From NCBI GenBank assembly GCA_964035545.1, contig OZ037772.1, positions 1,699,001 through 1,763,000 of the forward strand: a stretch of 64,000 nt of DNA, read 5' to 3'. Both the position numbers and the translations under genes were made by a program. This document shows, in pieces, positions 1-13,212 of this stretch (the first letter of the stretch is position 1; every line of letters starts with the position of its first letter). The notes under the pieces were generated by a model, which worked only from the letters and a program-made list of their open reading frames with translations, did not search any database and had not been told where the DNA came from. The stretch comes from Bugula neritina (taxonomy: Eukaryota > Bryozoa > Gymnolaemata > Cheilostomatida > Bugulidae).

Positions 1-1060
1 CTTCCAGTTCGCATCCTCCTAATGCTCGGGTGATAGAACCATCAAACTGCTTTAGTCTTGTCTGGTTGTTGTCAAGCTTTGGCTTACCGAGATCAACAAA
101 ATCTTTGTGATTGAGAATGTTACAGGATGCTCCTGTGTCAATCTGAAACTGTGTCGGTTTGTGACTATCATTCACACTGGCTCTTATAGTTGTCATCAAC
201 TTTTTGTTCTTTCTGACTACCTGTATGCTCAACAACGATTCACTTGAGCCATCACTGTCTTCTTCTACCATGTTTACTTGCTTCTTTGAGCGACATTGAG
301 ATCTCCAATGGTTATACTTTTTGCAGTTATGACACTGGTGACCGTATGCAGGACACTTTCTGGGAGGGTGAGACTGCCCACAGTTGCCACAACTTCCTTT
401 TGAGAAGTTTCCTGTTCGAGTGGACCTTACTGCATTATCATCATCATCTTTGCTTGGCTTATTAGGCTTCTTTCTGGAACCGATGAACTGCACTGATTCT
501 TCAGATTGGATCGCAGCCATGTCATTCCTTGAATTCTCAGCAATACGACATTTCTTTATAGCTTCTTCTAGTCCTAAGCCAGTATCCCCGCTGGCATCAT
601 CAAATAGCTTCCTTCTTAGTTGGGCATCGTTGATGCCCAGGAGTAAAGCTTGAAGCATGAAATCGTCATACATTGTGTCCAGTTGACACTCTCGAGCGAT
701 TTTGTGAAGCGAGGTGACATATTCATCAATGTTCATGGTATTCTGCTTGGTTGATAACAGTTGATGTCTTTTTACTACTTTATTAGTGCCTCGTTGACAA
801 AAAGCATCAAACTTCTCCACAACATCAGCATAGACTTCTTTTGATTTACCATCTGAGAAAGTGAATGTTTTGAATATGTCGTTGCCTCTGGGGCCTATGC
901 ATCTTAACATAATGGCTACTTTGACTTTATCATCAGAATTTGCTTTCTCAGCTGCTGTGAGGAATAGCTCAAATTCTTCTTTAAATCTCATCCACTGGTT
1001 GGACAAGTCAGAGCCATCTTGAATAGGCTTGGGGGCTAAAAAGTCAACACTGATACTCAT
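1..1060 (-). CDS. Gag-protease polyprotein of an LTR retrotransposon, 5' part (runs off the left edge)
   Basis: Read on the minus strand from an ATG at 1060, the frame is open to the window edge (about 353 codons). The N-terminal two-thirds reads like a retrotransposon Gag capsid: an MSISVDFLAPKP start, a 'W.RFKEEF' helix, and a helical stretch with 'YVTSLHKIARECQ'. Two tandem CCHC zinc knuckles follow (CGNCGQSHPPRKC and CHNCKKYNHWRSQC), as in nucleocapsids. The frame then enters an aspartic protease with the active-site motif IDTGASCNIL. Gag and protease are in one frame. It is presumably the start of a Ty3/Gypsy-like element whose pol lies beyond the left edge. The LTR and primer site lie just upstream (1161-1531), supporting the start chosen. 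No stop is seen in the visible part. Confidence 0.85.
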   Translation of the reverse strand, partial: MSISVDFLAPKPIQDGSDLSNQWMRFKEEFELFLTAAEKANSDDKVKVAIMLRCIGPRGNDIFKTFTFSDGKSKEVYADVVEKFDAFCQRGTNKVVKRHQLLSTKQNTMNIDEYVTSLHKIARECQLDTMYDDFMLQALLLGINDAQLRRKLFDDASGDTGLGLEEAIKKCRIAENSRNDMAAIQSEESVQFIGSRKKPNKPSKDDDDNAVRSTRTGNFSKGSCGNCGQSHPPRKCPAYGHQCHNCKKYNHWRSQCRSKKQVNMVEEDSDGSSESLLSIQVVRKNKKLMTTIRASVNDSHKPTQFQIDTGASCNILNHKDFVDLGKPKLDNNQTRLKQFDGSITRALGGCELE

Positions 1061-1151
1061 CTTGATATTGTGATTTTTTGTTGTTTTTGATTTAGTTGTA
1101 TTGTTTGTTGTCTCTCTTTCCAGCAAACACTTTACTTTTAAATTCTTTAAG

Positions 1152-1169
1152 TCCTCACTCGGGGCACCA
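1152..1169 (-). promoter_or_regulatory. Primer binding site of the left-edge LTR element
   Basis: The minus strand reads TGGTGCCCCGAGTGAGGA immediately after the LTR end. The TGG start and the position match tRNA-primed reverse transcription. The tRNA was not identified. Confidence 0.5.
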
Positions 1170-1531
1170 TGTTTATGTTATGTTTGCTTTATAGATTCAG
1201 AGACCGGTCAAAGAGTTTAAGATAGTTTATTGCTCAAGATATTAAAGGTCCACTCTGGATAGATCTAAAAGCACAAACTGACTATTATTAATAACACGAA
1301 TAACATAGTATAAAGTATAAACTTTTACAAACAAAGACAAAGCTTATTCAGCATATCATCAACACAATGCATAGTCACTGTAGTGATCACTGTATCAGTA
1401 TGTGATACATTGTTATGCCCTGCGCATTTCAATGCACTGCCCTTCTGTATTCATTGTGCATAGCATAATTGTTTGGCTTATAGTATTTTACAAACAAACT
1501 GCAGTATACTGCTCCGATTTATGTAACAACA
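1170..1531 (-). mobile_element. 5' LTR of the left-edge retrotransposon
   Basis: In plus orientation this 362-bp stretch begins TGTTTATG and ends TAACAACA, so on the element's own strand it starts TGTTGTTAC and ends in CA, as LTRs do. It abuts a primer-binding-site-like sequence and lies directly upstream of the Gag frame. The partner LTR is outside the window, so the boundaries are inferred from the terminal dinucleotides and the primer site only. Confidence 0.55.
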
Positions 1532-2430
1532 CTTGCTGCTATCTTTACCTCTCAATTTCTGTCATTTAAAAACTGAAGTATTTACATGAAAGGTGGTGAA
1601 GTTAATGGTACGTAATTGGAATTCGACTACTCCATAAATTACTGAGAATATATGGTTAGCCACATTTATATGACGTACCATTGTTGTAGACAAAAAATAT
1701 GGAGTTAGTGTTAACAAATCATTTGCTAGGTAAGAGTGTAGAATAAATAATTGGCTAGAGATGAGTGTAGAAGCTGCCAACTCATGAAACAACTACACCT
1801 GACCTAACAGAAGTACAAACATGTTAAATTAGTTTGTTTCACACCTCCATAGTTTCTATTAGATGATTAGAATAGCAAACTAGCAGTTAATGGCATGTTT
1901 CCTGACAGATGGAAGGAAGACTCTAAGTAACATATTGAATCATGCATCACCAACACTGCAGAAATGTTGAAATGAGTTTTTTCATGTAGATTATTGAGAA
2001 AACAAAGAATTTTTAACACCCAGCACAAACTATTTCATGAAACTATGTTTTCTCACACTGCTATGTTCTCCCTGTTTAGTGTCTTACGCATGTTATACAC
2101 TCCTTGCTACGGAATAGTTCAAAGTACACCCTGGGAAGGAACAAAGTCTATCCTATGCTCAGGTGTAGACTCTGTCCCAGTAATGTGTCAAAATACTCAG
2201 TTAGAAACACATTATTTATGGGAGTTCATGAAATATCCAGCTTATATATGAGCAGCTGAGCCCAATTGCGCTGTTTGTTCATAAAAGTAATACATAACTC
2301 ACTGGTATTCATGTTTCACTTCTACTCTACATATTGATGGTCTGGTTATAGGCCAGTCCTTGGTTGGGAAGGTGAAGGACAAACCTTCACAGATGTAGTG
2401 TAAAATATTATGCTAAGAGTATGTGTATCT
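1532..2430. other. Intergenic, no gene seen
   Basis: AT-rich unique sequence between the LTR and the TRIM-like gene. Short open frames here have no recognisable motif. It may contain the promoter and a 5' non-coding exon of the downstream gene, but I cannot place either. Confidence 0.5.
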
Positions 2431-2460
2431 TTTACAGGATTTCCTTATTATATAACCAAG

Positions 2461-5400
2461 ATGGCAGAATCCAGAGTTGTGAAAAAAAGACTAAACAATT
2501 CGTATCGCTGTGGGTACTGCTCGCAGTATTTCAACAAACTTGAAGATCCCAGAACTCTGCCCTGTCTCCATGTGTACTGCATGAGATGTTTGAAGACTGA
2601 CATCGGTGGTAGGAAGGATCATATCAGATGTGCTTATTGTAGGTGAGTTACAGTACATAACACAATATATCATGTCATAGGCTTGCGTATGATTTTCTCA
2701 CTATCATCTAGGAGTTGTCTGATCTGTGTCTATGAAAAGCAAACAATACTCTATATTCTATGTGAACTCTGGTTACTAACTTGTGGAGTGTGTGGATATC
2801 TTTTCATTAGGTAGAGAAAATAACTGTTATGTAGATTACATCATCAGCTGTCCTTTCTTGTTGAATTGTGGTGTCTAATATAGTCTGTGAATTGAGTGTG
2901 TCCTTTAGCTTTGATGAGTTGATTACTTCTTCTACCATCAGTCAGTTGTATTGAGTGTTACTTTGTACTGAGTCATGAATAGTGTTGAGGATTTGGGCCT
3001 ATATTATGCCAACCCCCCCCCCCCTCTGACTTAGACTGTGACCCAACCTGCTGCACATACATAGCAGTACTACACTGAAGATAGTTAACATGTGTATGTG
3101 TCATCCTACTAGTAATGGATTACTAACTACAACTTATCATACGACTCACTCTTCCTATGATAGCTGCACAAGATAGGCAACACTCACATGTGACAGCACT
3201 CACAGTGCACTAGCTCTTGACACATTGCCAAGGATGATGAAATGACAGTTTCGCGCCACTCTTAGCAGTTAGAGTGGCATGGCATAGTTGTAGTATGTTG
3301 TAGTTTTGGCTCCTCAGAATTCACTCCTCAGTAATTAGTTGCATTGCACAAAGCTGCAACAATAGTGAATAATTATTGACAATATGGCCTCCACTCAGCA
3401 GTTAACTAGTAATTTATCTTGTAATTTTATAATACAAGTTACAGTTGGAGTCTATTTGTTGAGTAGCAGTTCTTTGTCATGAGTGACTATTTTCCAGCAT
3501 ATTAGGTACATAATATAGTCAAGTGTGTTTGTGTGGTAGCCTGTGGTTTATATAATGAATGTGTGTTGATGAGTGGTGAGTATTTATTTGAGTATTTGTC
3601 AAGGACATAGCTGTGTGTGTGGATGGAGTATTTCATTACTTGAGATATACTAAACACAGCTAACACAGGTAACATACTGATTGCTATATATTGTAGGAAA
3701 GATCACTATGACATCACAGATCCCACTACACTACCAGTAGCTCAGCATGGAGACCCCTTAGAATACAAGTCTCCACCCAAACCTGCACCCATTCACTGCG
3801 ATGTGTGTAAAGGTGGAACAGAAGCTGCTGTGTTTTGTATGGAGATTCAAAAGAAATTGTGTCAGCAGCATCAAGAAGTGAGTCTTTCTTATGTCATTTC
3901 TCAAAATTAGTTACTAAACCAGTTCTGGGTTGTGGAATATTATTGAAAAGAAATGTTGAGTCTGTGTGACTTTTTATACTAAACACACAGTTTCACAATG
4001 CAGTGAGTCAACTATGACAGACTTGTTGGTGAAAATACAACCAACTAAACTGTTGACCTTTATTATACAGAATCACAGAGAGCTGATGGGAGATAGACAT
4101 CAGTTTATTGACATTGAGGTCTACAGAGCTTCTCCCCAAAGATATACTGTAACTGAATGTGAACATCATAAACAGGAACAGCTGACAGAAGTGTGTTCCA
4201 AGTGTCACCAAATATTCTGTATGAGATGTGATATGAGGACTGGCTGTAAGGGTAAGACAGGTATTTACTTGCTGTTTCTATTTCTGTAGAAAGAAGCTGA
4301 GAAATGTTACAAGAACCTGTTATTTATTATTTTATTATTAAAGTGAGTTATGCAACAGTAAAAGAGGAAGTCAGTTTGTCAGCATTAAGGTTTGTGTGAG
4401 ACAGAAGTGGATAGTGCAGGGGTTTATATTCTCACTGTTATGTTGAATATTTAGTATTTCATCCTCAAGTGTCTGTTTCCTTGATAAGATGGTATAGGCA
4501 TAGCTTTAACTCAGTGGTGTCCCACCTTCTTCATACCATCCCTCTTTTTATAAATGTTTTCTATTAAGTTTCCCCTCTTTTGAGAAACACTGTAACTATT
4601 CATAAAGAAAATCACGGTACAGATTTTTTCCAGAAAAGGCCAGTGTGTTTGACATGGACCAGTGTCTGCCACAACTTCAGTTCAGCTTTGAAAGCATTGA
4701 TGCTGCTATTGAAAGCAATGAGTTGATGATTATACTCATTCATTTTAGGTTCAGAGTTTTTAGTACAGCAAATATAACTACTAGGTATGCAATAAATAGC
4801 TTATGGAGATCAGTTTGACTCACTGCAAAAACTTGCTGTTGGTTTTTACTTTCAATAAACCTTTTAGCCTCCATTCGTAGTAGGAGGGGTAGCAGCTAGA
4901 GTAGAGTGAATATTAGACACATGGATGTACAAGTAAACTTAGATTGTAGAGTGTAATGTGGATAAATAAATGAACTACATAAAATGAAGGAGTTATAATT
5001 ATACATATTCATGTAACCTGGAACACAAGTCAAGAGCTCAAAAAGCTGGTAACAAACTCTGTAAAATTTTAGAAATGAAAACCCCTAAAAAACTCAAATT
5101 TCCTGTGAAGGGGAAATTCCCCAAGGTTGAGAGCTACTGCTTTAATTTTTTCAACTATTTCATTCCAAGTGCAGTGAATATAAATGACATCTTTCTAGTC
5201 CAAGTCCAACTGACTTTAGTTATTACATAGTATGTGTGTAGTGATACATCATCTACCTGTAGGTACAGGTAGTAGGTGTAGAATAAGTACAATGTCATAT
5301 CTATAATAATGCTTTTATGAATAGTGTGATTTTATGTATACAGAGGAGACAGTAGCATCCCATGACTTGGCATCTTTGAGTGATTTGTCTTGTGAGTTAC

Positions 5401-8357
5401 GAGAAAGTCTGACTGGTGGAATAGAGACTCTGTCTGAGAAAGTTGCAGAGTTGAATGACATCTCAAAGGATGCCTGGAAAGAACTGAGTAAAATAGAAGA
5501 TGAAGTGAAGAAGATGGTTGCCAGAGTAAACGCTGTAGCTGACGCTCAGGTATGCTGACATGGTGATGTCCTCTAATGTATTTCTGTGTATTTCAGTGCA
5601 GAGGAACCTGTCAATACAGATGACTCACTCATCCTTCTGCAATTGTAAATCACTCACACAGAAAGGTTGGCTGTCTGAGTGATTGACAGGTGTCAGGAGG
5701 AGGAGACTAGTCACGTGATGTACTAGCTCTCTGCTGTGTATAGAGTGTCACGTGACTGAGTCATTGTCCACTCAGTGGGCAATTTGTCACTTTCATTTCA
5801 AGTGCAGAGGTTGTGAGGTGCAGATGTGGTTACACTGTGTTACTATTTATTAGATAGAAGAGATTAGAAAGAGAGCTACAAACTTGAGGCTAGAAATATA
5901 TGGATATTTGAAGAGCTGCACACAGATAGTGGATAATTATAGAATAGAGCTGGCCTTGAGTAAGACAATGGGCAGACAGTCTCTGCTGGACACAGTACAA
6001 CATGCAGTTGATAAGTTCAATGATGCAGGGATTGTGAGAGACTACAAAGAGATGAGTGAGAAGGTGGAAAAGGCAACAGATATTGGTGTAATAGAGAAGT
6101 GTGTACTTCCAGACAGCATCTTGGTACCAACATGTAGGTGGAGTCTATAAATAGTAACACTAACTATAAATAACTTTCTGCTTGTAATCAGTTGAATTGC
6201 TTTCACTGAATATTTTAATAGTAGAATAAGTAGATAGAGTTTATTTATCAGAGATTGAGTTTTGTTCTACTCTCACATTATGAGACATTTCTGCAGTGTT
6301 TCAGAGTTTATGATGTATAAGTGAGCTGCTAAACTGTGTTATGCTGACTACCTGCTGTCAGTATTAACAAGATATTCTCGCTTAAACCTGTGCATCACGT
6401 AGCAACTTGTAGTAACTACAGACTGTTTGTATTTAAAACATATTTTTATTTCAAGTTTGAAATTCTGTTCCCACCTCCTCAGGTGATGAGATTCTCAAGT
6501 TATAGAATTGTTATTTTGTTGTTGCAGACAGTGAAGACAGTCTGGGACTGAAGCTGCTGCAGCCACCATCTTCTCTACAGTCTGATGGACTTCCTGTACG
6601 TGACTGGTGTGCCACAATAAACATCTCAGCTGATGGACATCTCATGTGTCGGACACAGGAAGGTGTAAAAGTAATAAATAGAGACACTCTGGATACTATC
6701 AGCTCAATGAAGGACACCAACACTACATGGTGGAGGGAGATAATCCAACCTGAAGGGGTGGTGGTTGGCAGCTGGTATAACAAGAAGGAGGAAACAGTTG
6801 AAGTCTCACTTCTTGATCCGAACTCCTTTGAGAAGACTCGCTCTCTCTACAAGCATTCAGTAGATGTACCCTACGCTTACTATAGAACAGCTCAGCACGA
6901 CTCACTGCTCTATATTGTAGACTGGAGAGAGAAACAGCTGGTAGTCTGTAATCTAGTTGACAATAAAATACAGAAGTTCCCACTTCCTGAGATGGAGATC
7001 CCTTTCCCTGTATGCATCCTCCCAGACTCAACTCTCCTCATAGGAGACTGCACTGTAGATGGTAAAGTGAGAAGATATAAAGTGGAGAACACAACTCTCA
7101 CTCTAATGTGGGAGTTTCTTCACATCTCACTACTATCTGGTATTTCCTTTGATCCAACATCTGAACTGATTCACATATGTACAGGGGAAGGACCTCTCCT
7201 CATCCTCTCACTTGAAGGTAAATACTCTGTTTATTATAGTAAGTTTAGTTATTTTATATATAATTATGTTGCAGTAAATAATGTATTTTAATAATTACCA
7301 GTAAACAACTTCCACTCATAAGATATATTATGATATTGTTAGTATTTATCAAGTCACTGATGTTATTTTTAGCTAAAAGTTATGTAATAAAGACTGTAAC
7401 ATGCTGATAGTAGATGTTATATTCTTCATCACATGACTTGTAGCTAATAATAATATTAGTGAATAATACTGCCTCCCTACAATAAGTTTATTTCCACCTG
7501 CAGTAACATGCAGGATGTAAGCACAGGTAAAAGTGTATATTATATTGTATAGGTTTAAGGTGTACTCTGTGTAGTGTGCAGTGAGCTCTTAGTAAACTCT
7601 CTATTCAGTCTTCCTTTCCAAGGGTTCACCTGGTAGTGTAGAGGATAGGGACTCCACACTGTTGAGTGAGTTGGTGCTGCAAGGGGTTCAAACCCACCTA
7701 TCAGCATGTCTAGTTAGTATACTATGCAAGTGTTTTACAGTAATTTTAGAGGTGCTCAGTCCAACAACTGTACATACTGCCAGCTACATATGAGTTAGGA
7801 GTTGTAGTTTGACTTCAGTCTAGTGCTGCTATTGTTTTGGTCATCAGATAATTTAAATGTAAATAATTTGATACTTTTGACTGCCATTACTGAGATTATT
7901 GTAAGTTGATGATGGCTTGTAGAGCAGTGTTTGCTGGTGGGACTCAGGTGGCTGTGGTTGGTTCTTGTCAAGTATTTAATATGTGATAATGTTGGAGTAG
8001 CTGCAGTAACAGTAGTATTAGAAGTAGACATGTGGGTGTGTTAATGGTAAGAGCCACAGGCTAAGTTTGTGGGTCAAGGTCAATACAGTTGTATAAGGAG
8101 ACACTATTTTCTGTTAGAATATTTACTTCATGCATACAACCTGCTTAGTTCCATCTTTAAAGGCAGTCTGTCTGTTTTTCTCAATACACACCAACTGATA
8201 CAATATGATGCTATTATTTACAGGTCAACTGGTGCTTACTGTTCCCAGAGAAAGTCTTGGTGTGAGTGGCTGGGTGAGGGACATTGCTGTGTATAACAGA
8301 GACACAGTGTTTCTAGCATGTGGAGATGGTCTGAGGAGATACACAATAAAATACTAA
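2461..8357 (+). CDS. TRIM-like RING/B-box/coiled-coil protein, seven coding exons
   Basis: Exons: 2461-2642, 3697-3877, 4071-4251, 5344-5549, 5854-6133, 6528-7217 and 8224-8357. All junctions are GT-AG and phases agree, giving 617 residues. Exon 1 encodes a C3HC4 RING finger (C17, C20, C35, H37, C40, C43, C57, C60), typical of E3 ubiquitin ligases. Exon 2 has a B-box-1-like CDVC...C segment. Exon 3 has a B-box-2-like segment beginning CEHHKQEQLTEVCSKC. Exons 4-5 encode Leu/Glu/Lys-rich helices that look coiled-coil. Exon 6 (230 codons) and the last exon have repeated beta-strand-like segments (ADGHLMCRT, DSLLYIVDW, GDCTVDGKVRRY, CGDGLRRYTIKY) suggesting a beta-propeller such as NHL. The start ATG follows a good acceptor (TTTTACAG), so an upstream 5' non-coding exon is likely. 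An AATAAA lies near 8533. The substrate is unknown. Exon boundaries are inferred. Confidence 0.82.
7617..7705 (+). repeat. tRNA-derived SINE-like sequence
   Basis: It contains an A-box-like CCTGGTAGTGTAGAGG and, about 40 nt on, a B-box-like GGGGTTCAAACCCAC, the spacing of an RNA polymerase III internal promoter. No full cloverleaf is apparent. It lies in the last intron of the TRIM-like gene. Confidence 0.4.
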
Positions 8358-8532
8358 ACTTATCAGCTACAGTTAACTAATAATCAGCTCAGTGAGGTAC
8401 TGAGAGATAAACTAGATAATATTTGTCATCAACATAGTTGGATTCATTACAATTCATCATTACACACACTCTGTATTTATAGTTAGATATGAGATGTTTT
8501 ACTGTATCAAATATATGTTGCCATTTTACTAT

Positions 8533-8538
8533 GTAATA
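8533..8538 (+). terminator. Polyadenylation signal of the TRIM-like gene
   Basis: An AATAAA hexamer about 175 nt past the stop, within TATGTAATAAAGTTTATTTG. Another AATAAA overlaps the last codons. This one is better placed. Confidence 0.45.
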
Positions 8539-8559
8539 AAGTTTATTTGTTAGTGAAAA

Positions 8560-9940
8560 TATAGTCTGTTTTCATGCCTCTTTAGCTTTAGTTCAAGTTG
8601 AGTTCACTTACTAAAAACTAATCTTTACTGGAGCAGTAACTGTAAATGACTTGTTAGTGAGAGAATTTATTCACTGAATTGACATGCAGGTGCAAGTAAC
8701 TCCAACATGACTAAGTAAATTTATTCCAACCAATCACAATGTTATACATTCCATTGCTGTGCAAACAATAGCATTGAGTAGCCAATCAAATTGTTTCTTG
8801 TCATGCAATCAGGAATCTGATAAATAATATATAAGGCAATCAACTAGATATAAACACTGTTTTACTCTACACATGAGCTGTCTGTGATACAGCTGCTTTG
8901 TGAAATGTGTGTAATTTGATGAGTTTAGTTCAATTGGTTGCAGTTTAATTATGACATGTTCACCATTATGTAATATATTAGAGGACAACTCCTCTCCAGT
9001 GTGCAGTGGTAGTATACTATTGGTCAAAGGGAGTTCTCAGTATAATATAAATAGCTGACCTCTCCTACACCAACACTCCTGAACACGGCCAGCCAGATGA
9101 CAAGAACTCTTGAACACCACTCAGGTTAAGGGACTCCACCCACCCAGGCACCCCTGAACAACATCCAAGGCAGACGTGTTCTGGATCACAGTCTTAACTC
9201 CTCACAGACTAAGACAGGAGCTGGAGTCATCCTCACAGCCAAGCAACCCATGCCAATATACCAACCCTAGCTAACCTGAATACTACAACTTATATATAGT
9301 ATTCGGAATAACTCCAAAGTAGCATATTTCTGTTAAAATAGCATTAATAATAAACAGATAAATTATATATTTATTGATTCAATCACTATTTGAGTTTTCA
9401 AATTGAAATTCAATAAGAGACATCAGCAAGTAATAATTATATGTTATGTAATAATACATGCCACAAAAAAGCATCCTTATAAAATTTAACAAAATGTATT
9501 AGCAGTTATCTATACTGAGATTATAATGTAATACTAATGTTGTGTAAAGTATTAAACTATCAACCACTCCCTCATATTATTATTTAACCTTTGACCTACA
9601 AACAATGATTAAATCATTTTCTTGTTGCTATACTGTCTTTTTTTAGTTGGCTCATAGAAACAGTTTCAATCTAACAATGTAGTGTTGATACAAATCAGAG
9701 AATATAAGCTCAACAATAAAACATAAGAAATAAATATCCTCAATATCCTAAGGAATATTCCAGAGAACACTGCAGGCTAAGCTAAGATATTTTACAACTA
9801 CATGCAGTTGACATATCTTCATGAATTGTGGACCATTTTGGTGTTTCTGGGGGCACAGACAAGTTGCAATGACTCCAACAGAATTTTTTTTAGTAGGTTT
9901 CAGTTCATCTTGGATAAATTACAGCTTGTTGTCTTTTGGT
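8560..9940. other. Intergenic, no gene seen
   Basis: AT-rich unique sequence. Around 9060-9260 it is richer in C and A (ACACCACTCAGG-like words) but has no coding signal I can support. Confidence 0.4.
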
Positions 9941-10085
9941 GGAATAGTATTGATGATACACTACCTTGTTTGACCTCAATAGTGTTGATGGTACACTACC
10001 TTGTTTGGCCTCAACGGTGTTGATGGCACACTACCTTGTTTGACCTCAACAGCTTTAATGGTACACTACCTTGTTTGGCCTCATT
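9940..10085 (+). repeat. Minisatellite, about four copies of a ~33-bp unit
   Basis: Repeated ACACTACCTTGTTTGRCCTCAA blocks separated by TGTTGATGG-like words. Copies differ at a few positions. Confidence 0.75.
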
Positions 10086-11690
10086 AGTCTCGCTAATATA
10101 ATATTAACAGCACAACTTGCAAAATTTTCCTAATTTAACTTGGTTCATATTATGATGTTAATATGTTGACATTTATAACCTCTGATATATTTCTATGTTT
10201 ATAACCTATCAATATGCTCTGATCTACAGTCTTTATTGCCATTCAAGGTGTTGCTCACTGCTGGTCAAACCCATTAACCCCCAACTTACTGTCTACATAG
10301 AAAACTGTCTGCTCTCCCTCCATGGTACATAGCTCATACAATAATGTGTATATTTGCTTTTGCACATTCATTACATAAAACACCAGCCATTGTGCTAAAA
10401 GTAGAGTTTTGTTGTAGTCTCACATATTATAACATGGCCAGTTCAAACTTAAAGGATTGCTCAATCTTAGTTTATTACAATCACATTATAATTATGAACT
10501 ATAATTTAATGTGTATGCAAACAATTGTGACTTTGCAAAGGGATATGTGCCTAGAAAACAGCTTTTCAAAATTCCAATTATGAGGGCGGTAAAATTTTCA
10601 GCCATGAAAAAGAATAGCCTAATACGTGACGTGTGAACGCCAGTAACTATGCTGCACGTGCTAACTATAACGCTAGTATTCAGGGTTGCTGAGCACAATA
10701 TCAACCAATAACGCTCAAGCAGTTACAGTGCGCTATATAGGTCAGCTTTGGTGCGCCCGTAATATTGCACAAACTGACCTAGTTTAGATCGATCGCAGGC
10801 ATTCATCCTAAAGAATGCATGCTTTTGCAATGCTTTTTTCTAATGGTTACAAGCAAAATATAGCCTAATGATATTACATACATGTTATTTAAAATGTCAA
10901 AAAACTATAGATTAAGATAATTCACATTTGCACTTCTATAAATATACAAATTACGAGCTGAAAGATCACATCTCACAGTCATATTTCCATAGTTATTCAT
11001 TTGTATAGTCACGTGACCAGCAGGAATGCTGGCGCTGTTACGTCACAGTTCCCAGCTCATTTCAAAATCGGCGTTTTGGCTGTTACCAATCTACACCCTC
11101 AACTTCAACTAACTTTTTCTACCTTTGGTCAAATGCTTTTTGTCAATACATGCTTAGAAAAACACAATATTATGTGTGTTTGACCTAAATGGCCATTTAT
11201 TAGACAAGATAGAGCAATCCTTTAAGGTTTGTAGTTTCTGAGGCTTTTATTAAGCTGTTGCTGGAGAAAATTGCTAAGAATTTACTGCAGTGAATCTTGT
11301 TATACACATTACTTATGGAATGCATATCTGTGGAATATTTGATCTACTCTGTATCATGTAAACTAACTTACACACAAGTTACATACAGCTACTACTTGAT
11401 AGGGAAGTAATAGACTCACACTAACAGAGTTATTGACATGAAAAAGTAAATAATATTTAAATTGTGATGACTAAGTAAGTAGATGAGTCATAAAACCAGT
11501 CAAAAAATAATTTCTACAAACAAACTTTATTGAGTAAATGTGACTACAGAGTCTTGACAACATAGCAGAGTAAATATGTTACATAATAATTACTAATCAA
11601 CATCAAATCTGCATATAAACAGTGTAAGTCCTGTGGAATATATGATATTATACTGTGAGTAGAACACAATATATTAAATTTGACATGTAC
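10086..11690. other. Intergenic, no gene seen
   Basis: Unique AT-rich sequence without a convincing open frame. A slightly GC-richer part at 10600-10800 and 11010-11110 shows no motif. Confidence 0.4.
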
Positions 11691-12450
11691 TATTGATGAC
11701 CTCACTGAGCTGATTATTAGTAGACTGTAGCTGATAAGTATAGTATTTTATTGTGTATCTCCTCAGTCCATCTCCACATGCTAGAAACACTGTGTCTCTG
11801 TTATACACAGCAATGTCCCACACCAAGTCACTAACACCAAGACTTTCTTTGGGAATTGTTACCATCAGTTCACCTTTAAAAAATATAATGTCAGATTGAA
11901 TCAGTTTGAGACAAACAAACAGACTACAGTGACATCACAACAGCAAGTTTCTACTTTCTAATATAATATAGTAACTGAAATATATTCGATAATAATACAA
12001 TAAATTTCAAATATATTTCTCACTCAGAAAGACTTCCTTTAAAGATGCAACTAAGCAGATTATGTTGAAGATAGTAAAGTTCTACCAGTCAGTATTGAAT
12101 AATTCACTAAGCTGCTCTACTGTTTACTTCATAATAAATGACAACATGGAGAGACTCAACATAGAAATTTACCCCCTCAGCAAATATGATTATACAGGAG
12201 AGAAGATATATAATATAAGTATTACATACATGAAGTAAATATTCTAACAGAAAATAGTGTCTCATTATACAACTGTATTGACATTGACCCACAAACTTAG
12301 CCTGTGGCTCTTATATAGAACACACCCACATGTCTACTTCTAATAATACTGCTACTACAGCTACTCCAACATTATCACATATTAAATACTTAACAAGAAC
12401 CAACCACAGCAACCTCAGTCCCACTAGCAAACACTGCGCTACCAGCCACC
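11690..12450 (-). pseudogene. Inverted, decayed duplicate of the TRIM-like gene's last intron and exon
   Basis: The minus strand near 11870-11740 repeats the last exon of the gene at 8224-8357 (compare SLGVSDLVWDIAVYNRDTVF with SLGVSGWVRDIAVYNRDTVF). The homology continues through the preceding intron to about 12450, matching 7900-8220. The acceptor CAG of the original is replaced by AAAG, and the original TAA stop is TAT, so the frame runs on into former 3' UTR. No other exons of the gene lie on this strand nearby, so it is a partial segmental copy and not an expressed paralogue. Confidence 0.8.
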
Positions 12451-12477
12451 ATCAAATTACACTAGTCTCAGCAATAA

Positions 12478-12980
12478 TTACATAACATAAGTTATATTAC
12501 ATAATATAAGATATATTACATAATATAATATATATTACATAATATAAGATATATTACATGATATAAGATCTATTACATAATATAAGTTATATTACATAAT
12601 ATAAGATATATTACATAATATAAGATATATTACATAATATAAGATATATTACATATTATAAGATAGATTACATAATATAAGATATATTACATGATATAAG
12701 ATATATTACATGATATAAGATATATTACATAATATAAGATATATTACATAATATAAGATATATTACATAATATAAGATATATTACATGATATAAGATATA
12801 TTACATGATATAAGATATATTACATGATATAAGATATATTACATGATATAAGATATATTACATAATATAAGATATATTACATAATATAAGATATATTACA
12901 TGATATAAGATATATTACATAATATAAGATATATTACATGATATAAGATATATTACATGATATAAGATATATTACATAAT
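12478..12980 (+). repeat. Minisatellite, 19-bp unit
   Basis: About 26 copies of ACATAATATAAGATATATT with mostly A/G exchanges (ACATGATATAAG variant). The unit is almost purely A/T, with internal near-palindromes. Confidence 0.95.
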
Positions 12981-13212
12981 AATTATATACTCTTTCTATA
13001 ATGTATAATCTTGCATACACATACAGCCATTAAAACCTCTTGCTATTTAGTTTAAGTTTATCAATTTAGACACAGAATGCATTTGATCTTCAGTCCCATG
13101 ACTGTCAAAACAACACATTTCACATTCATTGGTTATACAAGAGATTGTTTCTCCAATAATAGCAGCGTTACTCTAAATTGAAAAAAGAAACTACTATAAA
13201 GTTATCAGTTAA

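Noticed and set aside
3011-3026. Run of about 14 C bases
   Set aside because: Ordinary homopolymer in an intron of the TRIM-like gene, with no associated structure.
7795-8031. Minus-strand 78-codon frame
   Set aside because: It lies in the last intron of the TRIM-like gene, has low-complexity Thr/Asn/Ser composition and is broken in the inverted copy.
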